Shown here: one piece after another, positions 49,301-60,750 of the stretch | Numbering within the stretch: position 1 is the stretch's first letter | How the letters are laid out: every line of letters starts with the position of its first letter | Source: Gavia stellata | Lineage: Eukaryota; Chordata; Aves; Gaviiformes; Gaviidae | Direction: 5' to 3' | NCBI RefSeq assembly: GCF_030936135.1 | Contig: NC_082608.1 | Coordinates: 9,145,535 to 9,209,534, forward strand | DNA: 64,000 nucleotides | The notes under the pieces: generated by a model | Told to the model about the DNA's origin: nothing | Database searches by the model: none | What the model saw: the letters and a program-made list of their open reading frames with translations, nothing else | Program-made: the position numbers and the translations under genes

Positions 49301-51260
49301 ATCTATTGATTATTGAAATATTTAGGGTGAAAGCCTATCTGGACTTCCTGTAGTCATGCTCAGGTCACAGTTCAATAAATTGTTTATGCCCTCTTTGACA
49401 AAATACTTTTGGAATACATTGATTTACATGGAGATAATGGAGTTAAATAACAATCAGCCATGCATCCATGCTGTGCTGAATTTATACTTAAATACAGTCT
49501 AGGTCTGGAAGGATAATTTAACACTGAAGATAACGTATGTCTTGATGTTTTTCAGGCATCTGCCTTATTTTCTCTGCTTCTACAGTCTTTTTCTTATAGC
49601 ACTGTAAGAAAACTACCTTTTATGGTAGACTGAAGAAAGTATTACTACTCTCCTTTAATGATGAGTTCAGCTTTTATTATTTGTACAAAGAATAAAATTG
49701 AAATGGAGTGGAAATACAGGTGCTGCACTTCTAGCTATGTGATGAACTTGTCATCTCATCATAGAGATTAATGGGTTTCTTCCATCAGATATCCCTTCAG
49801 AAGCATTTGTCTGACACAGCAATAGCCTTATTTATTCCATGGACAGGGTGAACAATTTTTTGGAAAATTTCAAGGTGAAAAGGGTATAATAATTCTCTCT
49901 TTACTTAAAATGTTCTCCTTTTCTCTCCCCAGTTGTCTATTAGAATATGCTATTTTTAAGTATTCCACTACCAATTTCCAATGTCCCTTGTCTGCTCTAT
50001 CTTACTAGTAAACTTTTCACCAGTGAATTCAGTGAGGACCTAACCTGAGAAAAAATACTCAAAAGATTTTTGCCCCTACACTGATCATGATTAAGACCAT
50101 GCTGGTTTTTTTGAGAGGTAACACTTTGGTAGATGATGAATGATACTGCAATTGTTAATAATAGTTATTATTGGCAATTTTTCCTGTGTTAGATTCTCTT
50201 CGTCATCTGGGTAGGTTTTCAAGGGCTCCTTACAGTTAAAGTCAAACTGTGATGCATCTGTTCAGGCTGTGGACCACCTTTTTGAGTTCAGCCTTAACAG
50301 GAATGCTTAAACAGTAAGAGATTATAAGATAAGCAGAGTCTACTCCATAAGAAAAAGCTCTCATCACCTTTCTATGAAATACATCAACATCTGTGGAAGC
50401 TGCCTGTGTGACTGTTCAGCACCTTTTTTTTTTTCCCCCTCTTAGTCATCATACAAAGGTTGTGTCTGCAAGAGAACTTTTCATAGAAGCAGAGATGCAC
50501 AATGGCTGGGATTCTTGGCAATCTGGAGTGGTAATAAAACCAATGAGAGGGTGTCATCTTAAAATATTTTTCCTCTTAGTCATCTGTGACATGAAATTGA
50601 GAAAAATCAGGGTTGTTTTGTTCCCTATGGCCATAGGCTTTGCTTTTAATTTGCTCTCATCATTTGATATGTTGATAGCAGTTTAATTTTCTTATTCAAA
50701 ATCTTGTACGAACTTTGCTCCTAAGCTAGTGTCAGGAGCGATGCTCCCTGAACCGCCTGTGCTTTTCTCAGCCACAGAGGCAGCAGAATAGCATATTCAT
50801 CACCAAATCCTGAGCAGGCTCCTTTCTAGTTCCAGTTTGCTAACAAGACTCCCTAAAAACAAGCAGAGCTGCTGCCTGCTTTAAATAAACCAGCTGCCTT
50901 TTCCAGCTGCTACTTCAGTAGTCTATGTGTCTCCCATCTGTTTTGGTTCCAACAAAACGTTCATGTTTTGAAAGATCTACTTCTATCCCCAGATAAGCTA
51001 ATAAGATCAGAATCCACTTTAAAAACAAGTGTTGCCTCTAGTGCTGTTTGTTTCTAACCTGCATGGAACACTCTATAATAAAGGATTTGATCTGGGGAAA
51101 AGAAGAAAAGAAAAATAAAAGGTGACTGTATGCATGTCTGTACTGCAAGCACATTAGTTGAGAAGCAGTCTAGGTATAGTGATGGACTTCTTTAAGCTAT
51201 AGAGCTCCATCCTTTCATTTCTGTGCAGCTTCCAGTAGCCAACTACCAACCTGCATTGGG

Positions 51261-51308
51261 TGTTTCAGCAGTGCGGTGTTTCAGCGATGCAATTTCTCAG
51301 CAATGCAG
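51261..51308 (+). repeat. 16-bp imperfect tandem repeat x 3
   Basis: Three units of the form TGTTTCAGCRRTGCRR with a regular 16-bp period. Confidence 0.8.
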
Positions 51309-53098
51309 TCTCATGTGCAGCACAGACATACCCTTCATCTCATAGCTGAAGAAGCTGTGTGTGACGTGGTGTATGACTTACTAGTGAATTTCTGTCCTGG
51401 CTACTCTTTTTTTCTCACATTGAGTGACTTGGATGACAAAGCCTGTTAGTATTTATCTATATGTGGCCACAATTTCTTTATTATTTTAAGTATAAATTTG
51501 AAAAACATGTCTCATTTCTCAGTAAACGGCTGTTTCCCACAGAGGTTCCCTCTTCCAGGCTGTCTTCTTAATCTGCTTCACTCCAGGAATAGTCACACTG
51601 CTGGACATAGTTGGATTCTCCGCATGATATATTTTGCACCATTACCCAGGAGTATCTTGCACAAAGGAAACTGCAGGCCAGAAACACCAGCCCCAAAGTT
51701 GTGTTGCCAACTCAGAAAGATTAAGACATCTGCCAGCTAGGTGGTGCCAAGAACTCCAGGGCCAATCACCTAAAACCCAATCACAGTCACTTCCAAAAAA
51801 ACTGGACAACAACTATCACTCCAAATAAAACAAGAAATCATGCAGTGTTTTTTTCAGGACTTTATGTATCAAGTGGACTAGTCAAAGAACTGAATAGAAG
51901 AAGGTCAGGCAAGTGTAAAAGGCAGTAAGTGTTAAATGCAGCGTTCAGGCATGCTGCTTTCTGCACAGGCCACAAGCAAAGGTACAGTACCAGCCGGCAT
52001 TTTTAATAAATATATATATGTATGTATAAATAAAGAGTATTTGAACATCATGGGCAAGAGGACATTCGTCACTAAAGTAAAAGGCAAGGTCTAGGTATTA
52101 ACTGAAACTTTCTCCTGCTGTGACTGATAATATAAGTAATGAGGTTTGGGATAAAGAACTTAGGTTGTATTGGAAGCACAACCTCTTAGTGTTCTTCTGT
52201 AGTACACTGCATTCATTGTGTCTTTCATTAAATTTTTTTTTTTTAGTGTTCTTGTGATTAATTATGTATCATCATAAACTAGTGCTGAAGAGCTTGTGGT
52301 ATGTTCTAACAGTTGTTGAATTGTTTACTGTGTACTCTCTGGAGCTGTCGGCTACTTTAGCTCATTGGATAGAAATTGGGTAAGTTATGTAGTTATATAG
52401 GTAACATGAAGTCAGTTTTAGGTAGTAACATCTCAGACATGAACTAATGCAGTGCACTGGCATTTGACATTAACTAGTAAGTTAATATGGTTTTAAAATG
52501 TTATGACACATCACTGCAGACGAAGCTAGTGAGTTACCATACAGGATGCATTAGACTGACTTTAAAAATTTGAATCATGAGGTACCTGTTGATTATAATT
52601 AAATGAGATGACCAGACTATGCAAAGCAATAATTTGGGCATGGTTTCCTGTTTCTGAGCAGGTATTTGTACTTTTAAGTTCTCAGTTATATGCAGAGTTT
52701 ATGGCTCTGAAATAACTGTTAAGCTTGTTGTTATGCCTACAACAAGGAACCATGCTAACTAGCTATTTTGAAGGGAGACGCTTTAGAAGAGAGAAGTGGT
52801 GCCAGACTGAGCCTTCTTACTTTGTAAGTTATTTGTGGAGAAGTCCAAGGCCTCAGAAAGATTGAATTAACACTATGAGTAGAGCATAAAAAACTATCAC
52901 GTATCTACGGTGTTGAGGCTAACCTGACTTCCCCAGAAGCCTCTTCTTCTATTCGCAGGTATAATATTTGCTATACTTTTCTTTATAGTACCTAAGAAAG
53001 AAGTGGGTTTGTAGCACTTCTGCTTTTTTGGGTGCAGCTATAGTGTGTTCTATTACTGATTTTGTGTTGTCTTTTCCTAGATTAAGTAAGGTCTCTCC

Positions 53099-53132
53099 AT
53101 GCATATTTATATGCATATACACACACACACAA
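53099..53132 (+). repeat. Short (CA)n microsatellite with flanking ATGCATAT
   Basis: A TATGCATATACACACACACA tract of alternating purine and pyrimidine, with potential for Z-DNA and length variation. Confidence 0.8.
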
Positions 53133-53735
53133 AACTACTTTTCTGTCCTCCCTTAAAACTCTCTGCTTGTGCTTGGATTTATGATACTGTTTTGGTCTTT
53201 CAGCCCCCACTTGTTTGCTTTATCCTTGAGTTGTTTGTCCTGGGTATGCAACTTCCTGCAGGATTGTTTGGTTCCCATCCAGTACAACAGCTCAGTGTAA
53301 GTGGCATTGCAGCACAATTAACGTTGAAAATAACCAGATTCAGCCCTGGCCTTTTATTAAGAGCTACTGTTTTTTATCATTCTCAAGTATATATCAATTC
53401 TGGCAAGGGGCTGTGACAAGTTGTTTTTACCAGGCTAATTGGCAAGTGATGACTACCGTATCTTATTTCAATCTTACCAGTAGAATATTTGGGACATTTC
53501 ATTTTGTCCTATTACATGTTTTGAAAAGCTTGGCTGTATATTGATACTGTGCAGAGTTCCATACAGAATAATGTTTGATGGACTCAAGGAAATAGCTAAA
53601 GATCAGGATGGATGAGGCATAAAGAAGCAAATGTATAAATAAATACTGGATATTCCATTTTGGACCAGGTTTGTTTGATACAGTTAGAGAAAACCTCTTC
53701 CTGTTTTCAGTAACAGAGCTCTGAACAAAAGTACT

Positions 53736-53770
53736 GTCTCTCCCTGCCTCTCCCTCTGCCTCTCCCTGCC
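53736..53770 (+). repeat. CTCCCTGCCT-type pyrimidine repeat
   Basis: A short low-complexity run of CTCTCCCTGCC-like units. Confidence 0.8.
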
Positions 53771-54960
53771 TTATCCTCTAAGACATAAAAGGTCTGGCTA
53801 GATACCAGTGTTAAGCCCTGGACAACACCACCTTTTTATGAAGCCACATATAGGGACTTAGGACTGTGCCATTTCTTGGAATTCTTTGAGAAGAGTCTGT
53901 CTGCAGTCTTGTCAAAAGTGTGATCTCTCACTGAGCACGTTTATTGGAAGTATATTAATGATGTATCTGCAAAGGCTTTTCAGGTATTCTGCAGTATTTC
54001 AGTGCCTGCTGAAAGAGGTTCACTCCTCCAGACTTCAGCAGGAAAACAGGAGATAGTGTGCCATGCAGGGCACCATGGTACTGATGACTAACATACTGTT
54101 GCCACTGACAACATATGAACCTCTGTATTACTTTGAATAGAGTTAGATAATATGGGAATAAAAACATCAGTGACAAGCACATGCTAGCGGTGTGGTTATG
54201 AGTGTTGCAGAATGCTTAATACCAATAGAGAGAAGTTAGTAAAAGATGCTTTTTATAAACAAGATTGGGAGTGTTGAAGTTTTATCTGTCTAGCAGGAAG
54301 CTGCATATTTAGTATGTTAAAGATGAGATAGGAGATGGGCATGCTGTTAGCCAGTCAGCCTTTATTCATCAGCACCATCATGAACACAAAGAAATTTTTT
54401 CATCCACTGAGAACACCATGCTGCCAGCCACTTCCCACCCAGCTGAGCACATCCACAATTCCCAGTGACACCAGCTCTTTGAACAGGTGCTGAGTACACC
54501 AGAGCAATACTGCCTGGGAGCTGTGGGAATTAGCCCACCCTCTACTGCATGTGTTTTAATGCAGCTTTAGTTGGATTTTTATTGTTTGCTTCCCCAAAGC
54601 TTTGTTCCAACAACAGATGGGACCACTGTCCTACCATGTATGGGGCTGAGCTTTTTATCTAAGGAACAATCTTTGCTTTTAAGTTGCCCTTTATTGCAAA
54701 TAGCATGACATCTATCCTATTCAGAGAACACTGATACCAGAGGAGGGGGGACTGAAAGGAAGTAGTAAAATAAAAAGAGCTAAAATATAATAATTAAGAG
54801 CTTTAGCTATCTAATAATTATTAATATTGTTATTTTCATAGAACTTTAACAAAACAAGTAATTTTTTCTTATATTGGTATTAGTTTAAATGGAGTTGCCC
54901 TTGTGTCAGCAAGAGAAAAAATTTTGTTTAAAGCACATAATGGGATGGGCATTTCCATCT

Positions 54961-55462
54961 ATCAGCCACTTCTCCTGGTTTTGTATCATCTGCAGACTTG
55001 CTGAGGTGCACTCTGTCCCATCATCCAGGTCATTAATGAAGAGGTTAAACATTGTTGGCCCCACTGTTGACCCCTGGGGTACATCACTAGTGACTGCCTC
55101 CAGCGGGACTTCATACTGCTGTCAGTAACCCTTTGACCCAGGAAGTTCAATCAGGTTTTGATCCACAGTCCTTGTATCTAGTTCATACTTCATCAGTTTG
55201 TCTACAAGGATGTAATAAAAGACAGTGCTTGAAAGCCTTGCTAAAGTCAGGGTAAACAGCATCCACTGCTGTCTCCTCATCCACTGAGCTAGTCATTTCA
55301 TTGTTGTTTCAGGTTGGTCAAGCATGATTTCCTGTTCCTAATGCTGACTATTCCCAATCACTTTCTTGCATTTCATATGTTTGAAAATGTCTTCCAGAAT
55401 TATTTGCTCTATCACCTTCCTAGACATCAAGGGAAGCTGACTGGCCTGCAGTTCCCTCCTTA
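54961..55462 (-). repeat. CR1 LINE internal fragment (about 500 bp)
   Basis: On the + strand the antisense CR1 text runs in order: TTTTGTATCATCTGCAGACT, CATCCAGGTCATTAATGAAG, TGACCCCTGGGGTACATCAC, GCCTTGCTAAAGTCAGGGTA, CATCCACTGCTGTCTCCTCA, TTGGTCAAGCATGATTTCC and CTGACTGGCCTGCAGTTCCC. This is the 3' part of the element body. It carries many substitutions and encodes nothing intact. Confidence 0.9.
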
Positions 55463-55823
55463 AGTTCAGCATTGATAGAGAAACAGACAGCTCTGTGTGC
55501 ATAGTAGCAGATGGGAAAAGAGGGGGAAAATTGATCTTTGAAAAGGAATCCTAATATCACAAGCTGGTTCAATGAAAAGCAAGCTCAAGCAAATCTGGGA
55601 TCTCTTACACAATGCATCAAGCAGATATGACCTTATTTTTCCTTTCAGATGCCTGCAGATTACAGCTGAAGTGTACCTTCATCTCCTTTTAGAGGATGAA
55701 AAAGCATTAGTATGTTGGAAATATTGTTCAAAAGTCAGTTTACCAAATAGCACACTGAATCGTGGGAAGTAGGGCTGTGCCTCATCAGCTGTCTACTGAA
55801 AGACAAGCTCACTGTAACTACTT

Positions 55824-55960
55824 CCTGACAGATGCTTGTCTATTTCGTCTTAAAAACATCTAACACTGGAAACTTCTCACACCTTCCCAGGCAATTTCCA
55901 AAAGGATGTCAGTATCCTTTTTGCTAATGCCTAACTTGAAAAGCTCAGTCCATTCACTTC
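55824..55960 (-). repeat. Ancient CR1-like 3' fragment
   Basis: The segments GACAGATGCTTGTCTATTTC, CTTCCCAGGCAATTTCCA and CTTTTTGCTAATGCCTAACT follow the order of the antisense 3' region of older CR1 subfamilies shared among reptiles. Divergence is high. Confidence 0.5.
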
Positions 55961-56019
55961 TTCACAGCTGGTTTAAACCAGTATTTTGGTGCTCTGGATT
56001 ATAACATAAGGGAAATACT

Positions 56020-59000
56020 TTAAAAGAAGCAATCCTGCTATGGAAAATGTTGTTTGGGTGTCTCAAAGTACTATGCAAAACAATGATAGCATTTGCCATT
56101 TACTCTGTGCCACTATTTTCTGTTGTTAACTGCTCTTTGCTGCTGACGTCTCTAGATGCTACCAGGCTGAAGATACCTCCAGCTCTGTCCTGTCACTTGT
56201 TTCCTTTTGGAAAAACTTTGACAGGAACTCAAAGGTCCAATTGTACTGTCAGGCCTCCTACAGCTTAGAGTGGTAGCCAGCAGGGATACTGTCACTCATG
56301 TTGGTGTTCTATTACTCTGCTGTACCTCCAGAAGTCATAGCTATAAGGCCACAGCAGTGTCCCAGTCATCACCCAGCTTGTGAAATCATGGTACTGAATG
56401 GTGGTATGCAATACTGCTGTGTTCCCTGCACTTTTCCACTGCGTAAGCTGTATAAAGGCTCAGTACTTTTAGCACAAAGATAATAAAGACCATAAAATGT
56501 TTGTTTCTTACCTGAAGGGGAGGCCTTATACTGACCTAGAAGGCTGGACAGATACGGAGGGGTTCAGCTTGTTTATGTCAGTATCGTCTCAGTAATGTTG
56601 GAAGGGATGCGGTAGCTTACAACACCTGAATATTGGGTCCCTTATTCAGAGATGAGAATAATGATTTGGCTAAAAAAATGGGACTGAATGGGAGAAAATC
56701 CACTCACTCTTCCTTTGCTTTTCACTTTCTGAAAGATTAGAAGACACTGGGAGCATCCTTTTGACCACTCATTTTGCAAGTAAGAACTGTGGAGCTCTGG
56801 GTGCAGACTCTTGTGCTGATTCTGCTGCAGGCTTTTTCACTTCACAGAAATATTCAGGATATGCCTCCTTGAAAGCTCTAAGAATTAGTTAATTAATGGG
56901 CCTGATTCACTCTATTAACAGCCTCCAGACTGTGAGTTCCCACAGACAGAAAGGTGTACAAACAGGTACTCTGAGCTGTAACCCTGATACAAAGCATGCG
57001 TCACATTGTCTGAGAGGATATTGGTTTGTGGCATAACAAGCATTTGAACCAAACTGACTGCTTTAGTGCTGTCCTTCCATCAAACCTGCTGTGCTGCCGT
57101 TATTTATTAATGTTCCTTTTGTACTAGTAAGCTGCTGTGATGTGACTCAGGTGCTGCAGCACAGCTGGCACATGCTATCTGGTACACTGAGGACACTGGT
57201 CAGCAGCTGGAGAATTAGATTGGTGTGACCCTGGGCGTCCTCTGTATCTGTCCTCTCAGTAGAGAAATACCAAATGCAGTATTTTCTGCAGGAATATGCA
57301 AAAGCAACTGATGTTGAAGGCTAGCAATTGTGGTTTATACTGGTGAGAAGAGGTGGGAGAACAAGTTCTTCTAACTTAGCAGTCTCTGTTTCTAAATGGA
57401 AGTGCAATAATAATAGAAAAAGAAATACAAAGCCAAACAATTTGAATGATAACTCTTCCTATTAGAATAGTAATGTGACATTCTGTAGCTCAGGAGCTGG
57501 CTGTAAATTCTTCCATAGTATATTTTTCATCACAGTTATCTGTCTCCTCTCAGAAGAGAGGACCAGCTCCTCACAGAACAGTGTGCACTATTATCTGTGT
57601 GAAAAAGCTATTCATTTTAACATTAAAAAACAATTTAATGCTTGAATTAACAGGCTCAATTTCAATCTCTTTTGGTACAAAGTCTTTCCAGACTTTAATT
57701 CACACACTGAAAGAATCCCTTCTGTTTCCCCTTTCATTTTTTAAAAATGTGGTGAGCAAGCCACAAATATTTCAGTGTCCGCTCCTCCAAGTATCTAAGA
57801 ACATGCTAAGTTGCCTGTTGTCTTCTGTCCTGTTCCTTGCAGACACATTGTTTTTGGTGAAATGTTGTTCTTTGAGGCTGGTTTGCTCAGTGGCTACATT
57901 TCATTCAAAAACCACTGATGCATCTGAGTTTCTCAGTTTTCTTTCCATTAACATTACATTGTATTTGCCACCAGGGCATTTAATCTGCCATTTTGGTGTC
58001 CATTCTCCTTGGGTATAATCCAAAGTACTCAATTCACACGTCCCTCCAGTTTGAGGAATGCAGAAGTTTAGAAGCTGTCTCCTTTTTAGTTGCAAATGGT
58101 CACATAAAGTACACAGAACTTGAAGAGTAAACTTTGACTGCTCTATTTTAAATTGTTTGGTTTTCTTGTAATGCTGCTCAGGGGTTACCTGAGCACAGCC
58201 CCTGTTAGCTGAAACAGTGGAGCATGAGTGTTTGATGACCTGGGAAATTAGGTCTTCTGTGCAAATAAGATGTCCTAGGCCCCACAAGGGTGTGGTAAGG
58301 ATTGATCCACCATTGTTTTGAGATGCTTGTGCATTTCCTGTAAGCATTGTTGCATAGTGATAGTGGCTGCACAGAGTAGGTAAAGCTGTGAACTGGACTG
58401 AGCCTGGGCAGGTCCTGCTATCCAGTACAGTGTTACCTACAGAATGTTATGTTTGAGGGCAACTTGCAAAATTACTGGCTTTGCACACTTTTGAAATAGT
58501 TAAGACTGTTTTTCACATTGGGGATTTTTACTTATACATGTTTGCTTGCAATGATGGATATTTTCTATATGTTTTTCCTGTGTGGGAAATCTAGGAGGAA
58601 AGCTAACAGTTCATTAGTAGTAGTCTTATTTTAAGGACAATCTTTAGTTATTTTGTGAAGAAGCCTGACTGTAGAGACATAGCAACGGATTCTCATCAGC
58701 ACACAGTGTTCTGCTTTTCTACAAACAAAATAGGTGTATCTAAAAAAGGCATATCTAAAAAAAGAGCATACAAACAAATCAAGAACTTGGAATTTATTTT
58801 ATTTTTTTTTAGATGGAGAAGATATATTTTCTATTTCAGTGGAAATCTGTCCTACATTATAGACACTATTACAGGGTGGTGATGTGTACAAAGGAAAGCA
58901 ATACAGTGGCTTCAGATACTTCTAAATTTATGATTTTTATTTTTTAAATAAATAAGACCCTGGTTTTGAAGGGTAAGATTTGCACTACCTAAAGGGCCAC
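56020..59000. other. Intergenic DNA
   Basis: AT-rich sequence with no supported gene. Overlapping frames of about 145 codons on both strands at 57,581-58,347 have no recognised domain. Confidence 0.55.
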
Positions 59001-60750
59001 CAGAGGGGAAATTGGTTTGGATAAAACTAAAGAGTTCATTCAAAAGAAAAATAATATTTTATTTTACACTACTTAATCATTCTTTTATTTATTAATTTGG
59101 GTATAATTTAAAGATAGTATATACCGGTTGAAATGCATCTTTTCGTTGTCATATTTGAATTAAAACATTTCACTAAATAACCAAAATATGTTTTGATATT
59201 TTGGGAAAAAAGCTCCTTTTTTGATACAAGCTGTTCTGTTAATTGAATTTGATCCAATTTATGAATGGTTTTGGTCTCCCAGAAGCTCCATATTATATTT
59301 TATTTACTTAAAAAAACCCCAAAACAACCCTGCCTCAACAAACTATGGTAACCACACAAAACAATAACTTTCATCCTGGTCATTTGTTGCTAACATTTTT
59401 GGGGAATCTAGAAATGTGTACACCTATGAATGCAAACATATGTGCTATTCGACCTATAGAAAGTAAGATTCATACAAATTTTATCTAGATTAATAGATTG
59501 CAGTCGTTAGGGATCACTGGGTCACATATTTTATTGTTTTATAAGCACGGAACTTAGAATGTACTCCAGTATCTGCTGTATTGAGCAGAAAACCTCTATT
59601 TTGTCTGAAACATTTTTTCCTGAAAGGCCTTAAACATATTTTTAAAATTCAAAAATATTTTAAGAATTCCATTAGAAAGAGTTGACTTTATCATTTGAGT
59701 GTATATGTAGTTATATGTTCCATCGTTATTATATATACACATTTATGTAGTATGTAGTAAAATTATTGTGATTATGCACAAATTGCTAAGCAGATTGCAG
59801 AGTACAGAAAACCAAGTCAACAACAGAAAAGCAACTAGAAAAGTCCAGTGTGCCTGTACATACTTTATTCTGGTTTATAATGCCCAAAATGAGCTGGCTG
59901 CCTATCACTGTTCTGACTATTGGTCGAAGTAGCACACTTCACATAGTTCCAACCTTTCAAGCTACCATCTGTTAAGACATAATCATAAACCCTCTGACAA
60001 GTGTTTGTCAGAAATCACTTCATGATAATTGATCTCTTTTCTGACACACTTTAGTAGCTAATTTTTAAGACCGGAGAGCCATCATTACTACACATTAGTT
60101 GCCAAGATAACGACACAGCTGTCCTTTGGAAAAGAGAACCTAAAGTGCTTGAACTATCACAAAATTATAGGACAATCGCTTTTAAACAGCCACGTTCAAA
60201 ATTTTAACTGAAACGAAAGGAAGCGTTGATCAAAACAACATATCCCATCACCGACAGCTGCATTCTTTTGCATCATTAGTAAATTTAATTTTGTTTTGTT
60301 TACAGTGAATGAAGAGGTGCAGTGATCATGTGAAATCACTAGTGCAAGCGATTTTCATTCTTTTCAAGCATGCCTTCTTCCTGACATAATTATACCTAAT
60401 TTGTTGCATTCTGCATCTGCAGTAATGATGATTTCATCCTTATCTTTAATCACTGCATCTTTGCTATTCTTTCAAAGATGTGGTCAGCAGCTCTAGAGGA
60501 GCAGAAAGTTAAGGGGTCAGTGATGGCAATGATGCCTATTCTTACTAATGCCAATGAAAGTTTTGACCGTAATAGGGCAAAATACAGCATTCACTCTGTT
60601 ATACAACGTTAAATGCCTGATAAATAAATCTCACAGTGTTAGTCATAAAGCTGAAGACTGTTTACAATTTCCCAAAGTCTCTATTTATTCCCATCAATTT
60701 TAACATCTGTTGGAAAATCTGCCTGCCTATTGTTTATCTCCAAAGAAAAC
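59000..60750. other. AT-rich, repeat-poor block, candidate conserved noncoding DNA
   Basis: There is no CR1 signature and no long open frame. Many short motifs typical of developmental enhancers occur, such as TAATT-type homeodomain cores and TTATTTA/MEF2-like runs. Whether it is conserved cannot be told from one genome. Confidence 0.25.

Larger units (their letters stand above)
39291..54960. other. Intergenic DNA
   Basis: Gene-poor, AT-rich sequence. It holds the small tandem repeats, palindrome and microsatellite listed separately. The longest frames are short and have no recognisable domain. Confidence 0.55.

Noticed and set aside
54889-55128. 79-codon frame on the + strand
   Set aside because: It lies mostly within the antisense CR1 fragment and is not a gene.
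57581-58347. Overlapping frames of about 145 codons on opposite strands
   Set aside because: No splice structure, conserved motif or known family was recognised. One of the two must be a shadow and neither can be supported.
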